Assembly: GCF_010093385.1 (NCBI RefSeq)
Contig: NZ_PDWV01000002.1
Coordinates: forward strand, 62,001-126,000
Direction: 5' to 3'
DNA length: 64,000 bases
Origin: Pseudoxanthomonas mexicana
GTDB taxonomy: Bacteria > Pseudomonadota > Gammaproteobacteria > Xanthomonadales > Xanthomonadaceae
Shown: in pieces, positions 32,467 to 41,271 of the stretch
How positions within the stretch are numbered: position 1 is the first letter of the stretch
How the letters are laid out: every line of letters starts with the position of its first letter
Notes under the pieces: generated by a model
What the model was told of the DNA's origin: nothing
Databases searched by the model: none
What the model saw: the letters and a program-made list of their open reading frames with translations, nothing else
Position numbers and translations under genes: made by a program

Positions 32467-35265
32467 ATGCGCATTCTCGAACGCTCCGTCTACGTTGGCC
32501 CCTCGCAGCATGCGCACTTCCCGGTGATCCGGCTGCTGCTGGACCTGGGCGACCTGGAACAGTGGCCCACCGCGCGCCTGGGCCCCGGCTTCATCGATGG
32601 CCTGGTGGCCGCGGTGCCCAGCCTGGCCGAGCACGGCTGCTCCTACCGCGAGCCCGGCGGCTTCCTGCGCCGCATGCGCGAGGGCGAAGGCACCTGGCTG
32701 GGCCACGTGCTCGAGCACGTGGCGATCGAACTCCAGAACATCGCCGGCGAGGACGTCACCTTCGGCAAGACCCGCAGCGTCGACGGCCGTCCGGGCGTCT
32801 ACACCGTGGTCTACGAATACGCCCAGCGTGAGGAAGGCATCGCCGCGGGCGAACTGGCGCTGCGCCTGCTGTGCTCGCTGCTGCCCGAAGGCATCCGCCC
32901 CGCCGGCAGCATGCCGGCGGACTGGGACTGGGAACCGGCGCGCGACGACTTCATCCGCTACGCCCAGCGGCGCGCACTGGGGCCGTCCACCGCCTCGCTG
33001 GTGCGCGCGGCCGAGGAGCGCGGCATCCCCTGGCTGCGGCTCAACAATCAGTCGCTGGTGCAGTTCGGCCATGGCAAGTACCAGCAGCGCATCCAGGCCA
33101 CCATCACCGGCAAGACCCCCCATATCTCGGTCGAACTGGCCAGCGACAAGGAAGAGACCAACAAGATCCTCGGCTCGCTCGGCCTGCCGGTGCCACGCCA
33201 GCATCTGGTCACCAGCCAGACCGAAGCGATCAAGGCCGCGCAACGACTCGGCGGGCCGGTGGTGCTCAAGCCCTACAACGGCAACCATGGCCGCGGCATC
33301 ACCATCAACATCACCGGCGAAGACGAGATCCGCGCCGCATTCGACGCCGCCCGCGAGCACTCGCGCTCGGTGATCGTGGAGACCTTCCAGGAGGGCGCCG
33401 ACCATCGCCTGCTGGTGGTCAATGGCGAACTGATCGCGGCGACCCGGCGCACGCCCGGCCACGTGGTCGGCGACGGCAGCAGGACCATCACCGAGCTCGT
33501 CGAGATCGTGAACCAGGACCCGCGCCGCGGCGTCGGCCACGAGAAGGTACTCACGCGCCTCGAACTCGATCGCGAAGCGAACCTGATGATGGAACGCGTC
33601 GGCTACACGGCCGACTCGGTACCGAAGGAGGGCGAAGTGGTGTTCCTGCGTTCCACCGCCAACCTGTCCACCGGCGGCACGGCCACCGACGTCACCGATG
33701 TCATCCACCCCGACAACCGCGACATGGCGGTGCGCGCAGTACGCGCGATCGGCCTGGACGTGGGCGGCGTGGACTTCATCAGTCCCAACATCGCCGAGAG
33801 CTACAAGAACATCGGCGGCGCGATCTGCGAGGTCAACGCCGCGCCCGGCTTCCGCATGCACGTCGCGCCCAGCGAAGGCACGCCGCGCGACGCCGCCGGC
33901 CCGGTGATCGACATGCTGTTCCCGCCGGGCACGCCCTCGCGCGTACCGATCGCGGCGGTCACCGGCACCAACGGCAAGACCACCACCGCGCGCATGCTCG
34001 CCCACATCACCAAGATGGCCGGCTACACGCCGGGCCTGACCACCACCGACGGCGTCTACATCGACGGCCAGCGCACGGTGGAAGGCGACATGACCGGCCC
34101 GGTGTCGGCGCGGATGGTGCTGTCCGATCCGCACATCGACCTGGCGGTTCTGGAGACTGCGCGTGGTGGCCTGCTGCGCGCCGGCATGGGCGTACCCGAA
34201 GTGGACGTGGGCGCGGTACTCAATATCGCTGCCGACCACCTGGGCCTGAAGGGCATCGACACGCTGGAACAGCTGGCGGAGATCAAGCGCATCGTGGTCG
34301 AGGTGGCCAAGGACTGCGCGGTGCTCAACGCCGACGACGTCAACGTGCTGAAGATGTCGGGCTATACCGATGCGAAGACCATCTGCTACGTGACGATGAA
34401 CCCGTCGCATGCGCTGGTGCGCGAGCACATCCGGGCCGGTGGCCGCGCCTGCGCACTGGAGGCCGGCGTCAACGGCCACATGATCACGCTGTACGACAAG
34501 GGCAGCCATATCCCGCTGATGTGGACGCACCTCGTCCCGGCCACGCTCGAAGGCCGTGCGCTGCACAACGTGCAGAACGCCATGTTCGCCGCGGCCATGG
34601 CGTTCTCGCTGGGCATCAAGCTCGACGCGATCCGCCAGGGCCTGCGCACCTTCGACACCACCTTCTTCCAGGCCCCGGGCCGGATGAACGTGTACGACGA
34701 GCATCCGTTCAAGGTGGTGATGGACTACGCGCACAACGCGCATGCGGTGGGAATGATGGCCGACCTGGCCCAGCGTCTGGACGTGGCCGGGCGTCGGATC
34801 GTGGTGGTGGCCGCCCCGGGCGACCGTCGCGACGAGGACATCCAGGACATCGCCCGCGCGGTGGCCGGTCGCTTCGACCACTACGTGGTCAAGCGCGACG
34901 ACAGCCTGCGCGGCCGCGATGGCGACGAGGTGCCGCGGATCATCGCCCGCGCGCTGCAGGCGGCGGGCGTGGCGGAGACGGCGATCACACAGATCCCCGA
35001 CGAGCAGCAGGCCATCGACGCCGCGTTGCGCATGGGCAGACCCGGCGACCTGCTGCTGGTGTTCGCCGATGCCCTGGCCCGCTCGTGGAAGCAGATCACC
35101 AAGTTCACGCCCGAAGGCGCCGAGCCGCGCAGCGCCCGTACGGTCGAATTGCCGTCGCTGGCGCCGGCGCCCAGCGCCGACGAGGCGGCGGTGGCGGCGA
35201 TGGAGGGCGTGATCCGCGAGGAGCGCGGACTGGTGTTCGCACGCCACGACGAGGACAGCGATTGA
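32467..35265 (+). CDS. cphA: Cyanophycin synthetase CphA
   Basis: This is a 932-residue polymerase that alternately adds Asp to the backbone and Arg to its side chains, with two ATP used per unit. The N-terminal domain (about 1-160) is followed by an ATP-grasp domain (about 220-470; VLKPYNGNHGRGITINI) and a C-terminal Mur-ligase domain (P-loop GTNGKTTTARM near 500; LETARGGLLRAGMG; YAHNAHAVGMM). It is slightly longer than many CphA1 enzymes. It is part of the iadA-cphB-cphA operon, with a 21-base gap from cphB. Confidence 0.95.
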   Translation: MRILERSVYVGPSQHAHFPVIRLLLDLGDLEQWPTARLGPGFIDGLVAAVPSLAEHGCSYREPGGFLRRMREGEGTWLGHVLEHVAIELQNIAGEDVTFGKTRSVDGRPGVYTVVYEYAQREEGIAAGELALRLLCSLLPEGIRPAGSMPADWDWEPARDDFIRYAQRRALGPSTASLVRAAEERGIPWLRLNNQSLVQFGHGKYQQRIQATITGKTPHISVELASDKEETNKILGSLGLPVPRQHLVTSQTEAIKAAQRLGGPVVLKPYNGNHGRGITINITGEDEIRAAFDAAREHSRSVIVETFQEGADHRLLVVNGELIAATRRTPGHVVGDGSRTITELVEIVNQDPRRGVGHEKVLTRLELDREANLMMERVGYTADSVPKEGEVVFLRSTANLSTGGTATDVTDVIHPDNRDMAVRAVRAIGLDVGGVDFISPNIAESYKNIGGAICEVNAAPGFRMHVAPSEGTPRDAAGPVIDMLFPPGTPSRVPIAAVTGTNGKTTTARMLAHITKMAGYTPGLTTTDGVYIDGQRTVEGDMTGPVSARMVLSDPHIDLAVLETARGGLLRAGMGVPEVDVGAVLNIAADHLGLKGIDTLEQLAEIKRIVVEVAKDCAVLNADDVNVLKMSGYTDAKTICYVTMNPSHALVREHIRAGGRACALEAGVNGHMITLYDKGSHIPLMWTHLVPATLEGRALHNVQNAMFAAAMAFSLGIKLDAIRQGLRTFDTTFFQAPGRMNVYDEHPFKVVMDYAHNAHAVGMMADLAQRLDVAGRRIVVVAAPGDRRDEDIQDIARAVAGRFDHYVVKRDDSLRGRDGDEVPRIIARALQAAGVAETAITQIPDEQQAIDAALRMGRPGDLLLVFADALARSWKQITKFTPEGAEPRSARTVELPSLAPAPSADEAAVAAMEGVIREERGLVFARHDEDSD

Positions 35266-35317
35266 GCGGTGGCGATCCGCAACCGCCCGACCGCGCTCTC
35301 CACCCACGACCTGCCGC

Positions 35318-37105
35318 ATGAGTGAATCCGTTCCCTTGCCGTTCGACGACCTGCGCCGCCTGACCGGGCCCAACCTGTACTTCGCTGGACCCGGCGCTGT
35401 GCTGGAGACAATGGTGGGTGCCCCGGTTCCAACCGCCCTGATCGAAGACTGGAAGCGGCGCATCGCCCGCGCGCGCGCTGCCCTGGGCTGGCCGGATGGC
35501 CCGGTGACGGTGCGGGAGCACGCCAGCGGCGCCAGCCTCGCCTTCGCCGCACCCGGCGACATGCTGTACACCGCCGCCGACGTGGACGAATGGGCGTGGC
35601 TGTCCGCCCTTGCCGCGGCCGGGAGGGGCATCGGCGAACCCGCGCTGCAGCCGGGCCATCCCTCGTTCGTCGACGAAGACGCGGACCTGCGCCTGCTGCG
35701 CGCCATCGCTGCGACCGAAAGCCTTCCGCGACTGCCCGCCCTGCAAGAAGCCGCACGCGCGCACGGCGTGCCGCTGCTGCTCGACGACGAGCACCTGTCC
35801 CTTGGCATGGGCAGCGGCAGCCGAACCTGGGACAACCCCGCCCTGCCGATGCCCGATGATGTGCCGTGGCAGGACCTGCACGCGATTCCCGTGGCGTTGG
35901 TCACCGGCTCCAACGGCAAGACCACCACCGTGCGCCTGCTCACCGCGATCGCCATCGCCCACGGCTGGCACACCGCCAACAGCTGCACCGACGGCCTCTA
36001 TCTGGACGGCGCCCTGATCGAGGGGGGCGACTACTCCGGCCCCGGCGGCGCGCGCAGCCTGCTGCGCGATCGCCGCACCCAGGCTGCGATCCTGGAGACC
36101 GCGCGCGGCGGCCTGCTGCGCCGCGGCCTGGCGATCGAACGCGCCGACGTGGCCGTGGTCACCAATGTCAGCCCCGACCATTTCGGCGAATACGGCATCC
36201 ACGACCTCGAGGGCCTGGCCGAGGTGAAGCTCACCGTGGCCCGCGCCATCGACGCCGATGGCATGCTCGCGCTCAACGCCGACAATGAACTACTGCGCCG
36301 GCATGCCGCCCGTCTTGAGGTGCCGCTGGCCTGGTTCTCCACCGACGACGACCATCCGCTGTTGCGGCAAGCGCGCGCCGAGGGTCGCCGCAGCTGCGGC
36401 GTGCGTGACGGCCACCTGTGCCTGTTCGACGGTACCCGCACCCACGATCTCGGCGCGATCGCCGACATGCCGCTGACCCTCGGCGGCCTGGCCGCGCACA
36501 ACGTGCAGAACGGCGCCGCCGCCGCCCTCGCCGCCAGCGGGCTGGGCATCGCCCCGGCGACGATCGCGGCCGTGCTCGCCCGCTTCGGCCGCGACAACCG
36601 CGACAACCCCGGCCGCCTGCAGCGCTGGGTGCTCGGCGGCGGCGTGCAGGTCTACGTGGACTACGCGCACAATCCCGACGGCCTGGCCCAGTTTCTCGAT
36701 CTGGTGCGCCAGGCTCACCACGACGGTGGCCGCCTGCACCTGCTGCTGGGCCAGGCCGGCGACCGCAGCGACGAGGCCATCGCCGACCTCGCTGCCACCG
36801 CCGCGTCGTTCCATCCCGACCACGTGGTGCTCAAGGACATGGAAGGCTATATGCGCGGACGCGAAAGCGGCGAGGTGGGCCGGGTGCTGCGCGCGGCGCT
36901 GGTGCGCCACGGCGTGGCCGACGCCGCCATCGAGGAATGCCGTGACGAAACCGAGGCCGTACGCGCGATCCTGTCCGCCGCCCGCCCCGGCGACAGCCTT
37001 GCCCTGCCGGTGCACGGCGTCGCCGCGCGCGAACGCGTCAACGCCCTGCTCGACCGCCTGCAGGCGCAGGCGTGGTCGGCCGGCGATCCCGTCGCCGGCG
37101 ACTGA
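35318..37105 (+). CDS. Second cyanophycin-synthetase-like Mur ligase, lacking ATP-grasp
   Basis: The 595-residue protein has a Mur-ligase module closely resembling the C-terminal half of CphA (P-loop GSNGKTTTVRLL near 197, LETARGGLLRRGLA near 260, YVDYAHNPDGLAQFL near 447). Its first 170 residues carry no ATP-grasp domain. Such truncated CphA-like proteins occur beside cphA in several bacteria, and their reaction is uncertain. Having only the module that in CphA adds arginine, it may ligate Arg or a related amino acid to an aspartyl acceptor (inference). It lies 52 bases after cphA and abuts the convergent glmS stop codon. Confidence 0.85.
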   Translation: MSESVPLPFDDLRRLTGPNLYFAGPGAVLETMVGAPVPTALIEDWKRRIARARAALGWPDGPVTVREHASGASLAFAAPGDMLYTAADVDEWAWLSALAAAGRGIGEPALQPGHPSFVDEDADLRLLRAIAATESLPRLPALQEAARAHGVPLLLDDEHLSLGMGSGSRTWDNPALPMPDDVPWQDLHAIPVALVTGSNGKTTTVRLLTAIAIAHGWHTANSCTDGLYLDGALIEGGDYSGPGGARSLLRDRRTQAAILETARGGLLRRGLAIERADVAVVTNVSPDHFGEYGIHDLEGLAEVKLTVARAIDADGMLALNADNELLRRHAARLEVPLAWFSTDDDHPLLRQARAEGRRSCGVRDGHLCLFDGTRTHDLGAIADMPLTLGGLAAHNVQNGAAAALAASGLGIAPATIAAVLARFGRDNRDNPGRLQRWVLGGGVQVYVDYAHNPDGLAQFLDLVRQAHHDGGRLHLLLGQAGDRSDEAIADLAATAASFHPDHVVLKDMEGYMRGRESGEVGRVLRAALVRHGVADAAIEECRDETEAVRAILSAARPGDSLALPVHGVAARERVNALLDRLQAQAWSAGDPVAGD

Positions 37106-38932
37106 TTACTCCACCGTCACCGACTTCGCCAGGTTGCGCGGCTTGTCCACGTCGGTGCCGCGGGCCAGGGCGGTGTGGTAGGCCAGCAGCTGCACGGGGA
37201 TGGTGTGCACGATGGGACTGAGCACGCCCACGTGGCGCGGGGTGCGGATGACGTGCACGCCTTCGGACTCGCTGAAGTGGCTGTCCTGGTCGGTGAACAC
37301 GAACAGTTCGCCGCCGCGCGCGCGCACTTCCTGCATGTTGGATTTCACTTTCTCCAGCAGCACGTCGTTCGGCGCGATCACCACCACCGGCATGTCCGCA
37401 TCCACCAGTGCCAGCGGACCGTGCTTCAGCTCGCCGGCCGGATAGGCCTCGGCGTGGATGTAGGAGATTTCCTTCAGCTTGAGCGCGCCTTCCAGCGCGA
37501 TCGGATAATGCAGGCCGCGGCCGAGGAACAACGCATCCGACTTCGGTGCGAAACGTTCCGCCCACGCAGCGATCTGCGGCTCCAGGTTCAACGCGTGCTG
37601 CACGCTGCCCGGCAGATGGCGTAGCTGCTCCAGGTAATCGGCTTCCTGCTCCGGCGTGACCTTGCCACGCAGCTTGCCCAGCACGACGGTCAACTGGAAC
37701 AGCGCCGCCAGCTGGGTGGTGAAGGCCTTGGTGGACGCCACGCCGATCTCGGCGCCGGCACGCGTGTAGCAGACCAGCTCGCTGGCGCGCGGGATGGCGC
37801 TCTCCGGCACGTTGCAGATCGACAGCGTGTGCTCATGGCCCAGCGACTTGGCGTACTTCAGCGCCTCCATCGTGTCCAGCGTTTCGCCGGACTGGGAAAT
37901 GGTGACGATCAGGTGCTTGGGGTTCGCGTACGCGGCGCGGTAGCGGTATTCGCTGGCGATCTCCACGTTGCACGGCACGCCGGCGATGGCTTCCAGCCAG
38001 TAGCGCGCGGTCATGCCGGCGTAGTAGCTGGTGCCGCAGGCGAGGATCTGCACGCCCTCGATGTCCTTCAGCGCCGCTTCGGCGTTGGCGCCGAACAGCG
38101 CGGGCGAGAAACCGCCATCGACCACGGCCTCGATGGTGTCGGCGATCGCGCGCGGTTGCTCGTGGATTTCCTTTTGCATGAAGTGGCGGTACGGGCCCAG
38201 CTCCAGCGAGGCCAGCGACACGTCGGAGACGTGCACGTCGCGCTGCACGGGCTGGTCCTTGCCGTCGAACACCTTGACCGACGCGCGCGTCACTTCGGCG
38301 GTATCGCCCTCCTCCAGGAAGATCACCCGGCGCGTGGCCTGGATGATCGCGGAGACGTCGGAGGCGATGAAGTTCTCGCCTTCGCCCACGCCGATCAACA
38401 GCGGGCAGCCCATGCGGGCGCAGACCATGCGGTCCGGCTCCTGGCGGCTCACCACGGCCAGCGCATAGGCGCCGGTCAGTTCCTTCACCGTGCGCTGCAG
38501 CGCCGCCAGCAGGTCGTCGCCGCCCTTCAGATGGTGGTGCATCAGATGCGCGATGACTTCGGTATCGGTCTGCGACTCGAACACGTAGCCGAGGGCGCGC
38601 AGCTTCTCGCGCTGTTCCTCGTGATTCTCGATGATGCCGTTGTGCACCAGCGCCACACCATGGCTGATGTGCGGATGCGCATTGGCCTCGGTGACGCCAC
38701 CGTGGGTCGCCCAGCGCGTATGGCCGATACCCAGGCTCGCGTTGAAGCCCTCGGCAGCGGCGGCGCCCTCCATTTCGGCCACGCGCCCGGTGCGGCGCAC
38801 GCGGCGCACGTCCTGCTGATCGACCACCGCGATCCCCGCGGAATCGTAGCCCCGGTATTCCAGCCGCTTCAGTCCTTCGATCAGTACCGGCACCACGTCG
38901 CGATCGGCGATCGCGCCCACAATTCCGCACAT
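37106..38932 (-). CDS. glmS: Glutamine-fructose-6-phosphate aminotransferase GlmS
   Basis: GlmS makes glucosamine-6-phosphate from fructose-6-phosphate and glutamine, the entry to UDP-GlcNAc, peptidoglycan and LPS. The 608-residue product has the N-terminal nucleophile Cys2 (MCGIVGAI), a glutamine amidotransferase domain (about 2-240) and two SIS domains ([25 protein letters not shown]-terminus [11 protein letters not shown]). glmU, which acts later in the same pathway, is in this window at 48458-49819. The stop codon directly abuts that of the Mur-ligase-like gene on the other strand. Confidence 0.96.
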   Translation of the reverse strand: MCGIVGAIADRDVVPVLIEGLKRLEYRGYDSAGIAVVDQQDVRRVRRTGRVAEMEGAAAAEGFNASLGIGHTRWATHGGVTEANAHPHISHGVALVHNGIIENHEEQREKLRALGYVFESQTDTEVIAHLMHHHLKGGDDLLAALQRTVKELTGAYALAVVSRQEPDRMVCARMGCPLLIGVGEGENFIASDVSAIIQATRRVIFLEEGDTAEVTRASVKVFDGKDQPVQRDVHVSDVSLASLELGPYRHFMQKEIHEQPRAIADTIEAVVDGGFSPALFGANAEAALKDIEGVQILACGTSYYAGMTARYWLEAIAGVPCNVEIASEYRYRAAYANPKHLIVTISQSGETLDTMEALKYAKSLGHEHTLSICNVPESAIPRASELVCYTRAGAEIGVASTKAFTTQLAALFQLTVVLGKLRGKVTPEQEADYLEQLRHLPGSVQHALNLEPQIAAWAERFAPKSDALFLGRGLHYPIALEGALKLKEISYIHAEAYPAGELKHGPLALVDADMPVVVIAPNDVLLEKVKSNMQEVRARGGELFVFTDQDSHFSESEGVHVIRTPRHVGVLSPIVHTIPVQLLAYHTALARGTDVDKPRNLAKSVTVE

Positions 38933-38964
38933 AGGCCTGCTTCTTCCTTCTGAGTGAAACGAGC

Positions 38965-39045
38965 GGACATTCTACGTGTCCGGTACTGGACAGGCCCTGT
39001 CCGGCGAGTGTCCGCGGACACCCGGACAGCCTTCAGCGCCGGACA
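38965..39045 (+). promoter_or_regulatory. Cluster of TGTCC/GGACA half-sites: putative enhancer for the sigma54 regulator
   Basis: Eight half-sites lie in 81 bases: TGTCC at 38977, 38998 and 39009; GGACA at 38965, 38988, 39016, 39024 and 39041. Two form strong palindromes: 38977-38992 (TGTCC-N6-GGACA) and 39008-39021 (GTGTCCG/CGGACAC, perfect). They sit about 30-110 bases upstream of the -24 element at 39075, where enhancer-binding proteins usually bind, and between the divergent glmS and ABC-exporter genes. Confidence 0.65.
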
Positions 39046-39072
39046 ACCCCCTTTTGAATCAATCATTTGCGT

Positions 39073-39089
39073 TTGGCACGCATCCTGCT
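39073..39089 (+). promoter_or_regulatory. Sigma54 (-24/-12) promoter of the ABC exporter operon
   Basis: TTGGCACGCATCCTGCT matches the sigma54 consensus: GG at 39075-39076 and GC at 39087-39088 with exactly ten bases between. Transcription should start near 39100, 18 bases before the first ATG of the adaptor gene. A sigma54-activating response regulator is encoded in the same cluster at 45093-46430. Confidence 0.8.
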
Positions 39090-39117
39090 GAGTACGGCAG
39101 GTCATTCCAAACAACGC

Positions 39118-40395
39118 ATGCCGACGATGATTCGGGACACCTCCGCGCAAGACCGAGTGCTCAGTTCCACCCAGGCCCGCCCGGCCTGGCGCCGTTGGGT
39201 ATGGCCCGCCGCGGGCGGCGCCCTGCTGCTGGCCGGCATCGTGTTCGCCGCGCGCGGCTGGCTGGCCGGCACCACGTCGGTCGACGGCGCCCGGCTGCGG
39301 GTCGCCGAAGTCACCCGGGGCGACCTGGTCCGCGACATCGCCGCCGATGGCCGCGTGATCGCCGCCAACAGCCCCACCCTGTACGCAGTGGCGGGCGGCG
39401 TGGTCACGTTGAAGGTGGTCGCCGGCGACAAGGTGACCCAGGGCCAGCCGCTGGCCGAGATCGACAGCCCGGAGCTGCGCAGCAAGCTGGCGCAGGAGCA
39501 GACCACGCTGGCCGGCCTGGAAGCCGAAGCCAGCCGCGCCACGCTGGATGCCAGCGTCACCCGTGCCAATGCGCAGAAGGCGCTGGACCAGGCCGGGATC
39601 GAGCGCCAGGCGGCCGAGCGCACCCTGCAGCGCTACCAGCGCGGATTCGAGGGCGGCGCGGTGCCGCAGGTCGACGTGCTGGAAGCGCAGGACAACCTGC
39701 GCAAGGCCGAGATCGCGCTGGCCCACGCGCGCAAGGACGCGGGCCTGCAGGGCCAGGGCGCGGGCCTGGATGCGCGCAACAAACAGCTGCTGGCCGAACG
39801 CCAGCGCGCGGTGGTGGCCGAAGTGCAGCGCCAGGTGGATGCGCTGACCCTGCGCGCACCGTTCGATGGTCAGGTCGGCCAGATCCAGGCCGTGCAACGC
39901 TCCAACGTGGCGATCAACGCGCCGGTGCTGAGCGTGGTCGACCTGTCGGTGTTCGAGGTCGAGATCAAGGTGCCGGAAAGCTTCGCCCGTGACCTCGCCA
40001 TCGGCATGCCGGCCACGCTGACCAGCGCCGGCCAGCCCTACCCGGGCGAGATTTCCGCGGTGTCGCCGGAAGTGGTGAACGGCGAGGTCGTCACCCGCCT
40101 GCGCTTCTCCGACAAGCAGCCGCCCGGCCTGCGCCAGAACCAGCGCCTGTCCGCACGCATCCTGATGGAGACGCGCCGCAACGTGCTGATGGTCGAACGC
40201 GGCCCGTTCGTCGAACAGGGTGGCGGCCGCCAGGCCTACGTCATGGACGGCAGTTCCGCGGTGCGTCGCCCGGTGCAGCTGGGCGCCAGCAGCCTGAGCC
40301 ACGTCGAAGTGCTGGGCGGCCTGCAGCCCGGCGACAAGGTGGTCGTCTCCGGCAGCGACCAGTTCGGCGACGCCGAGCGCGTCTCAATCAACTGA
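39118..40395 (+). CDS. Periplasmic adaptor (membrane fusion) protein of ABC exporter
   Basis: This is a 425-residue HlyD/MacA-type adaptor that bridges inner-membrane permeases to an outer-membrane channel. One N-terminal transmembrane helix (about 30-52) is followed by a split lipoyl/barrel-sandwich domain (GDLVRDIAADGRVIA; LRAPFDGQVGQIQAV), a coiled-coil hairpin (about 135-235) and a beta-barrel region. ATGs at 39118 and 39127 are both possible starts. No outer-membrane factor gene is in the cluster. It is the first gene downstream of the sigma54 promoter. Confidence 0.85.
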   Translation: MPTMIRDTSAQDRVLSSTQARPAWRRWVWPAAGGALLLAGIVFAARGWLAGTTSVDGARLRVAEVTRGDLVRDIAADGRVIAANSPTLYAVAGGVVTLKVVAGDKVTQGQPLAEIDSPELRSKLAQEQTTLAGLEAEASRATLDASVTRANAQKALDQAGIERQAAERTLQRYQRGFEGGAVPQVDVLEAQDNLRKAEIALAHARKDAGLQGQGAGLDARNKQLLAERQRAVVAEVQRQVDALTLRAPFDGQVGQIQAVQRSNVAINAPVLSVVDLSVFEVEIKVPESFARDLAIGMPATLTSAGQPYPGEISAVSPEVVNGEVVTRLRFSDKQPPGLRQNQRLSARILMETRRNVLMVERGPFVEQGGGRQAYVMDGSSAVRRPVQLGASSLSHVEVLGGLQPGDKVVVSGSDQFGDAERVSIN

Positions 40396-40472
40396 TCCGC
40401 ATCACCCGCCTTCCCCACGCGTCCTCCCCTGCGTCATTCACTCCGCACCCGACCCCGAATAAGGAACCCGCC

Positions 40473-41195
40473 ATGCTTGAGATGCGCCAAGTCGCCAAGG
40501 TCTACCGCACCGAACAGGTGGAAACGCATGCGCTGCGTTCCCTCGACCTGCATGTCCGCGAGGGCGAGTTCGTCGCCGTCACCGGTCCGTCGGGTTCGGG
40601 CAAGACCACCTTCCTCAACATCGCCGGCCTGCTGGAGACCTTCACCGGCGGGCAGTTCCTGCTCGACGGCCAGGACGTCAGCCACCTGGGCGACGACGCG
40701 CGCTCGCGGCTGCGCAACCAGAAGATCGGCTTCATCTTCCAGGGCTTCAACCTGATCCCCGACCTCAACCTGTTCGACAACGTCGACGTGCCGCTGCGCT
40801 ACCGCGGCATGCCCGCCGCCGAACGCAAGCAGCGCATCGAAGACGCGCTGGCGCGCGTCGGCCTGGGTTCGCGCATGAAGCATTACCCGGCCGAACTGTC
40901 GGGCGGACAGCAGCAGCGCACCGCGATCGCACGCGCCCTGGCCGGCAGCCCGCGCCTGCTGCTGGCGGACGAACCGACCGGCAACCTGGACTCGCAGATG
41001 GCCCGCGGCGTGATGGAGCTGCTGGAGGAGATCAACCGCCAGGGCACCACCATCATCATGGTCACGCACGATCCCGAACTCGCCGCACGCGCGCAGCGCA
41101 ACGTGCACATCGTGGACGGCATGGCCACCGACCTGTCGGTGGAGCCCGCCCTGATCCGCGCGGCGCATGCCGCCGAAGCCAACGCCTCCGCGTAA
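40473..41195 (+). CDS. ABC transporter ATP-binding protein, MacB/LolD type
   Basis: This is a 240-residue ATPase: Walker A GPSGSGKTT at 38-46, Q-loop GFIFQGFNLIPDL near 88, signature LSGGQQQR near 143, Walker B LLLADEPTGNLDS near 163 and a switch His in VTHDPELA. The sequence is of the LolD/MacB class that powers mechanotransmission-type exporters with FtsX-like permeases, three of which follow. An AAGGAA ribosome-binding site is nine bases before the ATG. Confidence 0.9.
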   Translation: MLEMRQVAKVYRTEQVETHALRSLDLHVREGEFVAVTGPSGSGKTTFLNIAGLLETFTGGQFLLDGQDVSHLGDDARSRLRNQKIGFIFQGFNLIPDLNLFDNVDVPLRYRGMPAAERKQRIEDALARVGLGSRMKHYPAELSGGQQQRTAIARALAGSPRLLLADEPTGNLDSQMARGVMELLEEINRQGTTIIMVTHDPELAARAQRNVHIVDGMATDLSVEPALIRAAHAAEANASA

Positions 41196-41239
41196 GGCGG
41201 CCCCCCGGCCCACCGCAGACAGCATCCAGACGACCACAT

Positions 41240-41262
41240 GGTGGGCCAGGGCCCACCCTACG
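41240..41262. repeat. Single REP unit of the GTGGGCC family
   Basis: The palindrome GTGGGCC-AGG-GCCCACC followed by CTACG is the same unit found in pairs at 50955-51014, 53352-53407 and 61440-61500. Here it is alone, in the spacer between the ATPase and first permease genes, and ends at the ribosome-binding GGAG of the latter. Confidence 0.8.
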
Positions 41263-41271
41263 GAGCCAAGC

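Noticed and set aside
31405-35988. 1,527-codon open frame on the minus strand across the cyanophycin genes
   Set aside because: It is antisense to cphB and cphA, has no domain-like sequence and is a by-product of high-GC codon use. Similar long antisense frames occur over the giant ATPase (25077-28508) and the flotillin gene (20125-22392).
39051-39066. FNR box in TTTTGAATCAATCA upstream of the adaptor gene
   Set aside because: ATCAA is present but the partner half-site at the required spacing does not match TTGAT; the sigma54 promoter explains the region better.
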